Below are positions 7,332 to 15,829 of a stretch of 22,720 nucleotides of DNA, piece by piece. The translations under genes and the position numbers were made by a program. This stretch comes from CAZXTR01 sp964643615. Its GTDB lineage: Bacteria; Pseudomonadota; Alphaproteobacteria; CAAHEQ01; UBA3637. The stretch covers positions 1 to 22,720 of the forward strand of contig CAZXTR010000013.1 in NCBI GenBank assembly GCA_964643615.1. The letters are read 5' to 3'. A model generated the notes under the pieces. It was not told the origin of the DNA. It did not search any database and worked only from the letters and a program-made list of their open reading frames with translations. Within the stretch, counting starts at the first letter, position 1; every line of letters begins with the position of its first letter.

Positions 7332-7700
7332 TTGCTTCTTTTAAAATTATCTTTATTTGATTTTCGTTCGCTTTTTAAGGAAGAAAAAAGGAAAAACGAT
7401 TTTTATTTGGTATGTGCAATAATAGAATTAATTATTGTTTTTTGTTTGGCTTCGACTATAGAAGTAACTTTTCCTATTAATAAAAGCAAAAGCGTGGTCG
7501 AGTGGTTAACTTTTTCTAAATTAAAGTATGCGATAATAAAAAAGGAAAGTTCTACTAAAAAATATGCTGATTTTAAGCAATATTTTCAAAACACTATAAG
7601 TTTTTCTTATTGTTTAAATGTATTTGTTTTGCCACTGTTGCAAGCCTACGTTCAACTTTTATGTTCTAGCTTTGTTTTGTTGAAGAAAAGCACATTGTAA
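7332..7700 (+). CDS. Putative small membrane protein
   Basis: I do not recognise this 122-codon frame. It would start with TTG at 7332, seven bases after the kinase stop, without a visible ribosome-binding site; an in-frame TTG near 7407 lies a little beyond an AAGGAAG stretch and is an alternative. Two hydrophobic segments (residues about 29-46 and 99-117) flank a lysine-rich middle. Support for it being real comes from its position inside the operon and from a terminator whose stem begins just before its stop codon. Weak points are the lack of an ATG and of any family match. Treat the start as unknown. Confidence 0.4.
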   Translation: MLLLKLSLFDFRSLFKEEKRKNDFYLVCAIIELIIVFCLASTIEVTFPINKSKSVVEWLTFSKLKYAIIKKESSTKKYADFKQYFQNTISFSYCLNVFVLPLLQAYVQLLCSSFVLLKKSTL

Positions 7701-7719
7701 TAAGTAATGTACTTTTTTT
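7688..7719 (+). terminator. Terminator of the FYDLN-yqgE-kinase operon
   Basis: A 9-base stem with one mismatch (7688-7696 with 7706-7714) and a 9-base loop is followed by a run of T to 7719. The hairpin overlaps the stop codon of the preceding open frame (7698-7700). It separates this operon from the hydrogenase operon. Confidence 0.65.
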
Positions 7720-7815
7720 ATTGCATTATTGGGGGAAACTGTATTTTTCTTTTGATTTTTTATACAAAATGTGATAGCCCTCTACAATGCTTAGATTCGA
7801 AAAAAAGGATAAGAT

Positions 7816-8319
7816 ATGACGGAACATGAACCAGAAATAAAAACAGAAGTTCAAGAAAAAACAGAAAAACTTCTTACAAAATGGAAATCAAAAAGAGGCG
7901 CTTTAATTATGGCTCTTCATGAAGTGCAGGGGACGTTTGGTTATGTTCCGTGGGAAGCAATGGAAATTACAAGTAAGGAAATGGGCATACCTATGGCTCA
8001 AATTTATTCGGTTTTGACTTTTTACAATTACTTTAAATTAAAAGCACCAGGCAAAGTAATCATTTCAGCATGTGATGGGACGGCTTGTCATATTAAAGGG
8101 GCTCCAAGTGTGATTGAAGCGTTCGAAAAATATTTGAATTTAAAAAATGGCGAATCTACTGCGGATGGTTTGTTTCATCTGCAAATTGTCAGATGTTTGG
8201 GATGCTGTGGTTTGGCCCCCGTGGTTGTAATTAATGGAAAAACATATGGGCGCGTTGTTGCAACAGATGTACCAAGGATGATTTCTGAATGGCGAGAAAA
8301 ATTTGAACAACAGGTTTAA
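7816..8319 (+). CDS. NuoE-like [2Fe-2S] subunit of NAD-dependent [FeFe]-hydrogenase
   Basis: This is a thioredoxin-like ferredoxin subunit of the NuoE/HndA/HydC family. It has 167 residues: a helical N-terminus ending in LIMALHEVQGTFGYVPWEAM, then the [2Fe-2S] domain with Cys86-x4-Cys91 (SACDGTACH) and Cys127-x3-Cys131 (CLGCC). In NAD-linked hydrogenases and complex I this subunit sits next to the FMN subunit and passes electrons through its cluster. AAAGGATAAG precedes the ATG. The stop overlaps the neighbouring region, and the NuoF-like gene starts 12 bases later, so the genes form one operon. HndA-like subunits of tetrameric enzymes have the same layout. A TACAAT about 24 bases upstream is a possible -10 box, but no good -35 accompanies it. 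Confidence 0.93.
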   Translation: MTEHEPEIKTEVQEKTEKLLTKWKSKRGALIMALHEVQGTFGYVPWEAMEITSKEMGIPMAQIYSVLTFYNYFKLKAPGKVIISACDGTACHIKGAPSVIEAFEKYLNLKNGESTADGLFHLQIVRCLGCCGLAPVVVINGKTYGRVVATDVPRMISEWREKFEQQV

Positions 8320-8330
8320 TGGAGAAAATA

Positions 8331-10109
8331 ATGGTAGAGTTAACTCAAGAACAAATTGAAAAATTAAAGCAATTGGGCAGAACCCAAAAAGAAAACCTGT
8401 TGAAAATGGGGCAAGAATTTCAACAAGATGCCCAAAAATATGAGGCTTCCATTTATACATGTAATGCGACGGGTTGCCATTCTGGTGGTGCAGAGGATGT
8501 GATTTTAGCTTTCAAAGAATCGTTGGATACATTTGGTTTGCATGACAAAGTGCGCATGGTCGCGACAGGCTGTATGGGGTTATGTGCGTCTGGGCCTTTG
8601 GCACGCGTGGAAATCAAAGGGCGTGAACCATTTTTGTATAAACAAGTAACGTCAGACGTTGCAAGGTTGATTGTTTCCGAACATGTTGTTCCTGCTTTAA
8701 AACAAGATGCTTCTGCTCCATTGGTATTATCCCCATATTTAAAAGAAAAAGAATTATCTTTAAATTTGCCTTTCTTTACAAAACAAAAAAAGATTGTTTT
8801 GAAAAATTTGGGACATTCTGACCCCGAAAATTTGGGTGAGTATATAGCGAATGGAGGCTATCAAGCATTAATGAAGTGTTTGTTTATGTCTCGCGAAGAT
8901 GTATTAAAAATTATTATCGATAGTGGTTTGCGTGGTCGTGGCGGCGGTGGATTTCCTACGGGGAAAAAATGGGAAATGTTGTCGAAATCTCCATTAATTG
9001 ATGGGGAAAAGTTTATGGTGTGCAATGCTGACGAAGGTGACCCAGGGGCTTATATGGACTCTTGTATCCTTGGCGGAGGTTCCCATGCCGTATTAGAAGG
9101 CATGATGATTGGCGCTTATGCGACGGGGGCTACCAGTGGTTGGTTTTATATTCGTGCAGAGTATCCGCTTGCCATTCAACGTATGGAATTAGCAATTAAA
9201 CAAGCAAAAAAATATGGCATTTTAGGTAAAAATATTTTTGGAAGCGATTTCAATTTTATGGCAGATATTCGTTATGGAGCAGGTGCATTCGTTTGTGGAG
9301 AAGAAACAGCATTGCTTGCTTCTATTGAAGGGAAAAGGGGAGCCCCTCATCCTCGGCCTCCATACCCAACACAAAAGGGGTTATTTGATAAACCAACGGC
9401 AATTAACAATGTTGAAACTTTGGCAAATATTGCGCCGATTATTTTAGGTGGTGCAGAATGGTTTCGGTCTATGGGAACAGAAACTTCTAAAGGGACAAAA
9501 GTTTTCGCATTAACTGGAAAAGTAAATCATTCTGGATTGGTAGAAGTTCCGATGGGGACAACCATTGGTGAAATGGTGAATGAAATTGGTGGTGGAACAA
9601 GCTCGGGACAACCCTTTAAGGCTGTTCAAACCGGAGGTCCTTCGGGGGGCGTTATTCCTGCGACTTTATTAGATACCCCTCTTTGTTATGAAGCGTTAAA
9701 ACAAATGGGGTCGATGATGGGTTCTGGTGGCATGATTGTGATGGATGCAAACGATAGTATGGTTGAAATTGCTAAATTTTATTTGGGCTTTACGGTAGAT
9801 GAATCTTGTGGCAAGTGTGCTCCTTGTCGTCTTGGAGGATATCAAATGTTGCAATTTGTTAAAAAAATTGCCGAAGGCAAAGGTTGTAAGAAAGATATGG
9901 ACAAAATCGAAAAAATTGGACGTGCTATGAAAAAAGCTGCTTTGTGTGGATTAGGGCAAACGGCTCCCAATCCTGTGTTGTCAACGATGCGCTATTTCCC
10001 AGAAGAATATAATGCATTGTTAAATGCTGTTGGGCATAACGAGTGCAAACCGGAACCAATTCCCGAACCGATACCTGTTGGTTGTAATGTGAACTGCGTG
10101 AAAAAGTAA
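8331..10109 (+). CDS. NuoF-like NADH/FMN subunit of [FeFe]-hydrogenase (HndC/HydB type, no C-terminal ferredoxin)
   Basis: The protein (592 residues) should bind FMN and NAD(H) and join them to the hydrogenase. Residues about 38-120 are a thioredoxin-like [2Fe-2S] domain with Cys44-x4-Cys49 and Cys81-x3-Cys85. The NuoF core follows: LRGRGGGGFPTG (200-211) for NADH, CNADEGDPGAYMDS for FMN, GAGAFVCGEETALL and GAPHPRPPYPT. The N3-type [4Fe-4S] cluster is bound by Cys493, 496, 499 and a distant Cys539. Instead of the usual C-terminal two-cluster ferredoxin domain, the chain ends in a proline-rich stretch and CNVNCVKK. The segment after YMDS reads CILGGGSH, where most relatives have an EGDPH-like sequence. 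The ATG at 8331 is preferred because GGAG sits six bases upstream; an in-frame ATG at 8319 overlaps the nuoE stop and lacks such a site. Confidence 0.93.
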   Translation: MVELTQEQIEKLKQLGRTQKENLLKMGQEFQQDAQKYEASIYTCNATGCHSGGAEDVILAFKESLDTFGLHDKVRMVATGCMGLCASGPLARVEIKGREPFLYKQVTSDVARLIVSEHVVPALKQDASAPLVLSPYLKEKELSLNLPFFTKQKKIVLKNLGHSDPENLGEYIANGGYQALMKCLFMSREDVLKIIIDSGLRGRGGGGFPTGKKWEMLSKSPLIDGEKFMVCNADEGDPGAYMDSCILGGGSHAVLEGMMIGAYATGATSGWFYIRAEYPLAIQRMELAIKQAKKYGILGKNIFGSDFNFMADIRYGAGAFVCGEETALLASIEGKRGAPHPRPPYPTQKGLFDKPTAINNVETLANIAPIILGGAEWFRSMGTETSKGTKVFALTGKVNHSGLVEVPMGTTIGEMVNEIGGGTSSGQPFKAVQTGGPSGGVIPATLLDTPLCYEALKQMGSMMGSGGMIVMDANDSMVEIAKFYLGFTVDESCGKCAPCRLGGYQMLQFVKKIAEGKGCKKDMDKIEKIGRAMKKAALCGLGQTAPNPVLSTMRYFPEEYNALLNAVGHNECKPEPIPEPIPVGCNVNCVKK

Positions 10110-10126
10110 GGATAAAGGTGAATACA

Positions 10127-11893
10127 ATGGTAAAATTAAAAATTGATGGTATTGATGTAGAAGTCGCGGCAGGAACAAGTCTTTTAGAAGCGGCACGTTC
10201 GGTGCAAGTAAATATTCCAACCTTATGTTATCATCCCGATTTGAAACCACACGCATCTTGTGGTTTATGTGTTGTTAAGGTAAATGGACGGACTTTGCGT
10301 TCTTGTTGTACGCCAGTGGAAGAGGGTATGAACGTCGTGACACGGGATCCTGAATTGGTAGAAACGCGTCGTACGGTCTTAGAATTAATGCTGTCGAATC
10401 ATCCGAACGAATGTTTAACTTGTATTCGGAACAATAATTGCGAATTGCAATCGTTGGCATCCGACTTAGGTATTCCTTTTAACGAGTTTAAGAACATTAC
10501 TAAATCAAGGGAAGAAAAACCAATTGATGACAGTACGAAATGTATAGTTCTTGATCCCAGAAAGTGCATTTTATGTGGTCGATGTGTAGAGGTTTGTCAA
10601 AATGTACAAAATGTGTGGGCGTTGTCTTTTTTGGATAGAAGTATTGATGCCCATGTTTCTCCTGCTTCAAATTTGCCATTGAATGATACCCCCTGCATTA
10701 AATGTGGCCAATGTACAGCACATTGCCCTACGGGGGCATTGTCTGAAAGAGATAACACTGAGGAAGTTTGGGGAATGTTGCAAAATTCAGATATTTATAC
10801 GGTGGTTCAAATTGCTCCAGCTGTTCGTGTCGCCTTGGGGGAAGCTTTTGGTCTTGAACCTGGGGTAGTTACAACGGGGAAAATATATACTGCTTTGCAT
10901 CGGTTGGGTTTTAACTCTGTTTTTGATACTAACTTTGGCGCAGATGTCACTATTATGGAAGAAGGCTCTGAATTTATTGAACGCTTTACTAAAGGCACAG
11001 GCGTTTTGCCTATGATTACCAGTTGTTGTCCAGCATGGGTGGATTATATGGAAAAGTTTTTCCCAGATATGATACCTCATTTTTCGACATGTAAATCTCC
11101 CCATGCCATTGTTGGCGCTTTGACAAAGACATACTACGCCGATAAAATAGGGAAAAATGCATCTGAAATGCGTGTGGTTTCCATTATGCCTTGTACGGCT
11201 AAAAAATTTGAAGTTGTGCGTTCAAAAGATATGTATTCAAGTGGTTTCCAAGATGTGGATGTGACTTTAACAACTCGCGAAATTGCTCGCATGATTAAAC
11301 AAGCAGGGATTGATTTTGTCAATTTACCTGAAGAAAACGCAGACAGTCCTTTGGGTGATTATACCGGCGCTGCAACGGTTTTTGGATTTTCAGGCGGAGT
11401 TATGGAAGCTGCATTAAGAACGGTTCATTATATTGTAACAAAGAAAGAAATGCCCGAAGATGCTTTAGAAGTAAAACCTATTTTAGGCATTGATAAGGGG
11501 ATTAAAGAAATGATTTTAAACTTAGCTGGAAAAGAAGTCCGCATCGCTGTAGCACATGGTGTCGGGCATGTTGAAGCTTTAATGAAACGTGTTCGTGAAG
11601 CGGAAGAAAAAGGCGAAGAACCTTTGTACCACTTTATTGAGGTGATGGCCTGTAAAGGCGGCTGTATTGGAGGTGGCGGACAACCTCGTGGTGTGACTAA
11701 TGCGGTTCGTATGGAGCGCATGAAAGGTTTGATGAAAGACGATAAACAATCTAAATATCGTTGTTCTCATCAAAATCCGGATGTGCAAAAATTGTATCAA
11801 GAATTTTTAGGACAACCATTGGGAACGAAGTCGCATCATTTGTTACATACACATTATAAGGCTCGTCGATTATATAAAACGGAGAAAAAGTAA
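10127..11893 (+). CDS. [FeFe]-hydrogenase catalytic subunit
   Basis: This subunit interconverts protons and H2 at an H-cluster. From the ATG at 10127 (AAAGG eight bases upstream; a GTG at 10118 overlaps that site) it has 588 residues. The N-terminal [2Fe-2S] domain uses Cys34, 45, 48 and 60. A His-Cys3 [4Fe-4S] site has His92, Cys96, Cys99 and Cys105. Two ferredoxin clusters use Cys147/150/153/157 and Cys190/193/196/200. The H-cluster motifs are all present: TSCCPAW (Cys300 as proton-transfer residue, Cys301 as ligand), MPCTAKKFE (Cys356) and MACKGGCIGGGGQP (Cys509, Cys513). The small-subunit-like tail follows. It lies 17 bases after the NuoF-like gene. The HydE, HydF and HydG maturases needed for the H-cluster are not in this window. 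Confidence 0.97.
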   Translation: MVKLKIDGIDVEVAAGTSLLEAARSVQVNIPTLCYHPDLKPHASCGLCVVKVNGRTLRSCCTPVEEGMNVVTRDPELVETRRTVLELMLSNHPNECLTCIRNNNCELQSLASDLGIPFNEFKNITKSREEKPIDDSTKCIVLDPRKCILCGRCVEVCQNVQNVWALSFLDRSIDAHVSPASNLPLNDTPCIKCGQCTAHCPTGALSERDNTEEVWGMLQNSDIYTVVQIAPAVRVALGEAFGLEPGVVTTGKIYTALHRLGFNSVFDTNFGADVTIMEEGSEFIERFTKGTGVLPMITSCCPAWVDYMEKFFPDMIPHFSTCKSPHAIVGALTKTYYADKIGKNASEMRVVSIMPCTAKKFEVVRSKDMYSSGFQDVDVTLTTREIARMIKQAGIDFVNLPEENADSPLGDYTGAATVFGFSGGVMEAALRTVHYIVTKKEMPEDALEVKPILGIDKGIKEMILNLAGKEVRIAVAHGVGHVEALMKRVREAEEKGEEPLYHFIEVMACKGGCIGGGGQPRGVTNAVRMERMKGLMKDDKQSKYRCSHQNPDVQKLYQEFLGQPLGTKSHHLLHTHYKARRLYKTEKK

Positions 11894-11912
11894 TTTTTTA
11901 TTAATTAAAAAG

Positions 11913-11948
11913 AAAGCTCTTCTGTTTAATCAGAGAGGGCTTTTTTTG
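11913..11948 (+). terminator. Terminator of the hydrogenase operon
   Basis: A stem of about 12 pairs with one bulge and two G-T pairs (AAAGCTCTTCTG with the complementary segment ending GGGCTTT) is followed by a run of seven T. It lies 19 bases after the hydrogenase stop. Confidence 0.8.
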
Positions 11949-12022
11949 TTGTTTGAAGTTAAAAACTTTCACAGTTTGTTAACTTATTGCCTTTATTATT
12001 CCTCTATAAGGAGAGGGGCTTT

Positions 12023-14020
12023 ATGACGCCGTATTTGACAGGGTATCGTGTTTCTACGAAAAAAGTGAAAGCTGTTGCAGATGCAGAGCACTTCGTTCTT
12101 TGGCCGAATAAAAAGATCCCTACTGTTTCTCAAAAATTCAAAAAGCCCTGGCCTCATTCGTTGACGATATTGGCGGATTGTTTTACCGAAAAACGGTTAA
12201 AAAAACTTTTTTCTTTGCCTGTACAGAAAATTGTAGATGTTCAAGCAGTAGATGAATCGATTCATACCTTTTTACAAAATCAAAATGGGCGATTAAACAA
12301 TTCTTTATCTTTTTTATTAACGTGCCCAGTGATGTATAAGTGTGATGTGGCGTTGTTGTTCGTTAACGCTTTAAAAAAACGTTTAAAGTTGTCCAAAAGC
12401 TTGGCGTCAGATGTTCATATAGCATTGCATGAAACAATTGTTAATGGGCTTATTCATGGTAATTTGCAAATTGGCAGTTCCTATCGTCAAGACGCACGTT
12501 CTTTCGTTGAATATAGTCGTGTTTTGCTTGAAAGATTGCAAAATCCAGATTTCGCCCGTAAGGGTATTTCTATTTCAGCGCGCTGGGATGCGAATAAGCT
12601 GTCTGTAAAAGTGCGTGACAATGGCGCGGGCTATATTATTCGCGATGACCAGTGTAATTATTCTTCAGAAACCCTGCGAAATAAATCAGGTCGGGGATTG
12701 TTGTTTATTGCAGGTATTGCCGATTCTTGTACGATTGATGATTTTGGCAGAGAAATAGATTTAACTTTTAAATTGGAACAAAAAAATTTGAAAGAAAAAA
12801 AATCTAATCCTTATACAAGAACTCGTGTTTCTAGTTTTTTCCGTGGAGAACGGCCTTCGATAGGTGAATGTCGTGTTTTGATTATTGAAGATAATTTATC
12901 TAACCAAACAATGTTACATCAATTGTTAAATGTCATTGGTATTAACATGGTGGAGTGTGCTTCTAATGGGATTGACGGTTTAAAAAAAGTCAAAGTCTTT
13001 AAGCCTGATTTGATTATTTTAGATATTACAATACCAAAAATGAATGGGTATGAAGTACTTTATCAGCTAAAAATGCATCTACAAACCCAAGATATTCCAG
13101 TGTTGATTGAAAGTGAAAGTGATACTCGAGAAGAAAGAGACAAGACTTTCAGTGCGGGAGCAACGGATTTTATTACAAAACCGATCAATCCATTGGAATT
13201 TTTTTCTCGCATTCGAGTCCATTTAGAAAATCGTATTTTTATTAAATATTTAGAAAAACAGTTGGCTCAAATTGATGAAGAATTGTCGTCAGCTCAAAAA
13301 ATGCAAAGGACCATTTTGCCGTCTAATATGATGTTGAAAAATATTGAAAAACGATATCATATAGAAATTGCTCATTATTTTGAACCGTCTTCCAGATTGG
13401 GAGGCGATTTTTGGCAATTAATTCCTTTGTCTCAATCAAAATTAGCGATTTATATTTGTGATTTTTCTGGGCATGGAATGTCTTCAGCATTAAATACTTT
13501 TAGATTACATGCTTTGATGACGCAATTAGATCCTTTAAATATTGAGATTCCTGCCTCGGCGGTAGCAATGATGAATTTGCAATTGCTTTCTTTGTTGCCA
13601 AGAGGACAGTTTGCAACATTCTTTTTGGGCGTTATTGATTTTGAAAAAGATGAAATGATTTATTCTTCGGCGGGCATTCCTAACCCTTTTTTGATTACTG
13701 GCAAAAACAAAATAGAACTTTTAAGTTCTGAAGGCATGCCACTTGGAATAAGTAAACAAGCAATTTATCACAATTTGCAAGTTCCTTTTCCAAGAGGTGC
13801 AAAATTGGTTCTTTACAGTGATGCATTGACGGAATCGCTAGATGTTAATGGAAACCGTTCGGATGAGGCTGGTTTTGCAAATCTTGTTGCATCTCATTTA
13901 AATTTAAAAACCGCTAAAAGTATTGTATTAGCGGTGATGAACGATTTTAAAAAAAATTCCCCACCTCCGCTTTCAGATGATGTGACATTTGTTTTTTTGA
14001 AAAGAAAGGAGGGAAAATGA
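12023..14020 (+). CDS. HATPase-receiver-PP2C phosphatase regulator (partner-switching type)
   Basis: The 665-residue protein joins three signalling modules. Residues about 100-250 are a HATPase_c domain of the RsbW/anti-sigma class, with HETIVNGLIHGN (N box, 136-147), DNGAG (199-203) and SGRGL (222-226). Residues about 283-400 are a receiver with Asp290, phosphoacceptor Asp334 (IILDITIP) and Lys386 (TKP). A short coiled linker leads to a SpoIIE/RsbU-type PP2C phosphatase from about 445, keeping the metal-binding aspartates in GGDFW (462), CDFSGHG (480), YSDAL (600) and DDV (653). The first 95 residues match nothing I recognise. Such proteins usually dephosphorylate an anti-anti-sigma STAS protein; none is encoded here. 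The ATG at 12023 has AAGGAGAGG seven bases before it; a longer frame from 11987 runs through this site. It overlaps rsmE by four bases. Confidence 0.9.
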   Translation: MTPYLTGYRVSTKKVKAVADAEHFVLWPNKKIPTVSQKFKKPWPHSLTILADCFTEKRLKKLFSLPVQKIVDVQAVDESIHTFLQNQNGRLNNSLSFLLTCPVMYKCDVALLFVNALKKRLKLSKSLASDVHIALHETIVNGLIHGNLQIGSSYRQDARSFVEYSRVLLERLQNPDFARKGISISARWDANKLSVKVRDNGAGYIIRDDQCNYSSETLRNKSGRGLLFIAGIADSCTIDDFGREIDLTFKLEQKNLKEKKSNPYTRTRVSSFFRGERPSIGECRVLIIEDNLSNQTMLHQLLNVIGINMVECASNGIDGLKKVKVFKPDLIILDITIPKMNGYEVLYQLKMHLQTQDIPVLIESESDTREERDKTFSAGATDFITKPINPLEFFSRIRVHLENRIFIKYLEKQLAQIDEELSSAQKMQRTILPSNMMLKNIEKRYHIEIAHYFEPSSRLGGDFWQLIPLSQSKLAIYICDFSGHGMSSALNTFRLHALMTQLDPLNIEIPASAVAMMNLQLLSLLPRGQFATFFLGVIDFEKDEMIYSSAGIPNPFLITGKNKIELLSSEGMPLGISKQAIYHNLQVPFPRGAKLVLYSDALTESLDVNGNRSDEAGFANLVASHLNLKTAKSIVLAVMNDFKKNSPPPLSDDVTFVFLKRKEGK

Positions 14021-14724
14021 TACGATTGTTTGTTCAAAGTCCTCTTTCTTTTGGTAATAGGGTTTCTTTAGGGAACAAACAAGTTCATTACTTGTTCCAT
14101 GTTATGCGACAAAAGAAAGGGGATGAAATTGCTTTGTTTAACGGAAGCGATGGTCAATGGTCTGCACGTATTATTGATATTTCGAAATCTAAAGCGACAT
14201 TAGAATGTTTTGAACAAACGCGCTCTCAAACGGACGAAAAGTTAAGTTCTGTTTGGCTTTGTTTTTCCCCTGTAAAAAAGGAAAATATGGATTTTATTGT
14301 ACAAAAGGCGACTGAGTTGGGCGTTGAAGCTTTGTGTCCTGTTATAACGCATAGAACAGTGGGAAAGGCTAATATTTCTCGTATGAAATTGCAAGTGATT
14401 GAAGCCTCGGAGCAATGTGAAAGACTTTCTGTCCCAAAAGTTGCAGATGCTCGACTGTTGAATTCTTTTTTATCCTCTTTTCCAAAAGATAGGACCTTGT
14501 ATTTTTTAAACGAAAGAAATGAGGGGCTTTGCCAACTGCATGTTGAAAAGAAAGTTGCCTTTTTGGTTGGACCAGAAGGAGGTTTTGATCAGGATGAATT
14601 ACGATTGATAGATAAGCAAGGCTTTTCCGAAAGTATTCATTTTGGTCGGCGTATTTTAAGAGCAGAAACAGCATGTGTTGTTGCTTTAGCTTGTTATAAT
14701 CAAACTTTATTGTGGAAAGTATAA
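14017..14724 (+). CDS. rsmE: 16S rRNA (uracil-1498-N3)-methyltransferase
   Basis: RsmE methylates N3 of U1498 in 16S rRNA using S-adenosylmethionine. The 235-residue product carries the SPOUT-fold C-terminal knot LVGPEGGFDQDEL (about 185-197) and FGRRILRAETACVVALACYNQ, both diagnostic. Mid-protein motifs KKENMDFIVQKATELGVEALCPV and the EASEQCERLSVPKV region complete the family pattern. The N-terminal PUA-like part includes VHYLFHVMRQKKGDEIALFNG. Its ATG overlaps the stop of the regulator gene in an ATGA, which indicates translational coupling, though no functional link between the two products is known. A ribosome-binding AAAGGAGG lies just before the start. Confidence 0.96.
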   Translation: MIRLFVQSPLSFGNRVSLGNKQVHYLFHVMRQKKGDEIALFNGSDGQWSARIIDISKSKATLECFEQTRSQTDEKLSSVWLCFSPVKKENMDFIVQKATELGVEALCPVITHRTVGKANISRMKLQVIEASEQCERLSVPKVADARLLNSFLSSFPKDRTLYFLNERNEGLCQLHVEKKVAFLVGPEGGFDQDELRLIDKQGFSESIHFGRRILRAETACVVALACYNQTLLWKV

Positions 14725-14790
14725 ATAAAAGTTGCAAAATAAAAAGGAATGGCTTAAAAATAATATGAAAATATAAAAAGGGTGTGCACG

Positions 14791-15756
14791 ATGAAACATA
14801 AAATTAGTTTTTTGATCGCGTTTTTTATGGGGTTGTCTTGTTGTTCAAGTATTTGGGCTCAGGTTTCGGTGACTGACGCGGTATTAGTTTGTCGATCGCG
14901 ACAATGCGCAGAAGCATCCCAAATGATGACTCGCGAATTCCTTTATAACCAATTGGGGTCGTTGTTGGAAAATAATATTGGAAAGTCTGTTTTGTTTTGT
15001 GATGCTGACCCTAATACGCATGTTTGTCTTAATTCATCATTAAATTTTGATGTGTTGACAGGTGTAACAAAAGGAGTCGTTGATATTCCTTCTGTGACAT
15101 TGTTGGATGCAAAGGCATGTCCAGATTACAGTGGTTATACCTTCATTTTAGATTATAAAATTTCCGTTAATGAAATATATCCAGAATGTCAAGCTGGCTT
15201 GTCAAAAATGGCGATTGTAACGACAGATGACATTTCTATCGAAACCCCTGGATTTGAATGCCGATTTACGGAAAATGGGATTACCGCATTAAATGCGTCA
15301 TATGAAATTGATTATATTGATTTTGATTATGGTATTTTAGGCGCGACTTATACACTTGCTGCAGGACAAGTGTCAAAGGGTGGAAAAACGGGATATATGT
15401 TAATTCGCTTTAAGAATATATCAAATGATATGAATGAACTCCGTGGAGGCGATTGTTCTGAATGTTCGGAAGGAGCGTCTCCTTTATGCCAATGTGAAGA
15501 AAAAGAACCAGAAGTCGTTGTCCAAGAAAAAGTAGTGAAGGAAACGGTAACAGAATACGAGGTAGCGCCTATAGAAGTTATCATTAAAACAAACGCTCCG
15601 ATTGACGGAGCTCGGACACAGGATTTTAGGGTCAACGGAGTTGATGTGAAAAATGTACCAATTGTTGTGGATACAGCCGCACCTAGTATTGCTCCGAATG
15701 TAACGGAACAAAAAGAGATCCCCTATGGGCATGTTGAGGTAATGCCTCATCGATAA
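14791..15756 (+). CDS. Exported cysteine-rich protein of unknown function
   Basis: I do not recognise a family. The 321-residue product starts with a signal peptide (KHK, then a hydrophobic run and a probable cut after SSIWA near residue 23). The mature part has cysteines scattered in pairs, including VLVCRSRQC, FCDADPNTHVC, ACPDYSG and YPEC. A cluster near residues 217-233 reads GDCSECSEGASPLCQCEE. The middle (about 95-205) is rich in alternating hydrophobic residues and DIDFDYG-like stretches, suggesting beta structure. After a charged linker (EKVVKETVTEYEV) the C-terminus is proline- and valine-rich. Many cysteines in an exported protein suggest disulfides in the periplasm. The ATG at 14791 follows an AAAAGGG; an in-frame GTG at 14782 is less likely. 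It has its own terminator, so it is probably monocistronic. Confidence 0.75.
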   Translation: MKHKISFLIAFFMGLSCCSSIWAQVSVTDAVLVCRSRQCAEASQMMTREFLYNQLGSLLENNIGKSVLFCDADPNTHVCLNSSLNFDVLTGVTKGVVDIPSVTLLDAKACPDYSGYTFILDYKISVNEIYPECQAGLSKMAIVTTDDISIETPGFECRFTENGITALNASYEIDYIDFDYGILGATYTLAAGQVSKGGKTGYMLIRFKNISNDMNELRGGDCSECSEGASPLCQCEEKEPEVVVQEKVVKETVTEYEVAPIEVIIKTNAPIDGARTQDFRVNGVDVKNVPIVVDTAAPSIAPNVTEQKEIPYGHVEVMPHR

Positions 15757-15776
15757 TATTTATAAGTGAAGTGTAA

Positions 15777-15810
15777 AAAACCCTTTAACGGTTTTCCATT
15801 AAAGGGTTTT
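15777..15810 (+). terminator. Terminator after the cysteine-rich protein
   Basis: A perfect 12-bp stem (15777-15788 with 15799-15810, loop of ten) ends in TTTT and is followed by A-C-TTTT. It lies 21 bases after the stop. The M16 peptidase gene starts 20 bases further, so that gene must be read by another promoter or by read-through. Confidence 0.85.
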
Positions 15811-15829
15811 ACTTTTGAAAGAGGGTAAA

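Noticed and set aside
7755..7775. FNR-like site upstream of the hydrogenase operon
   Set aside because: A TTGAT half-site is present, but no matching ATCAA follows at the required spacing.
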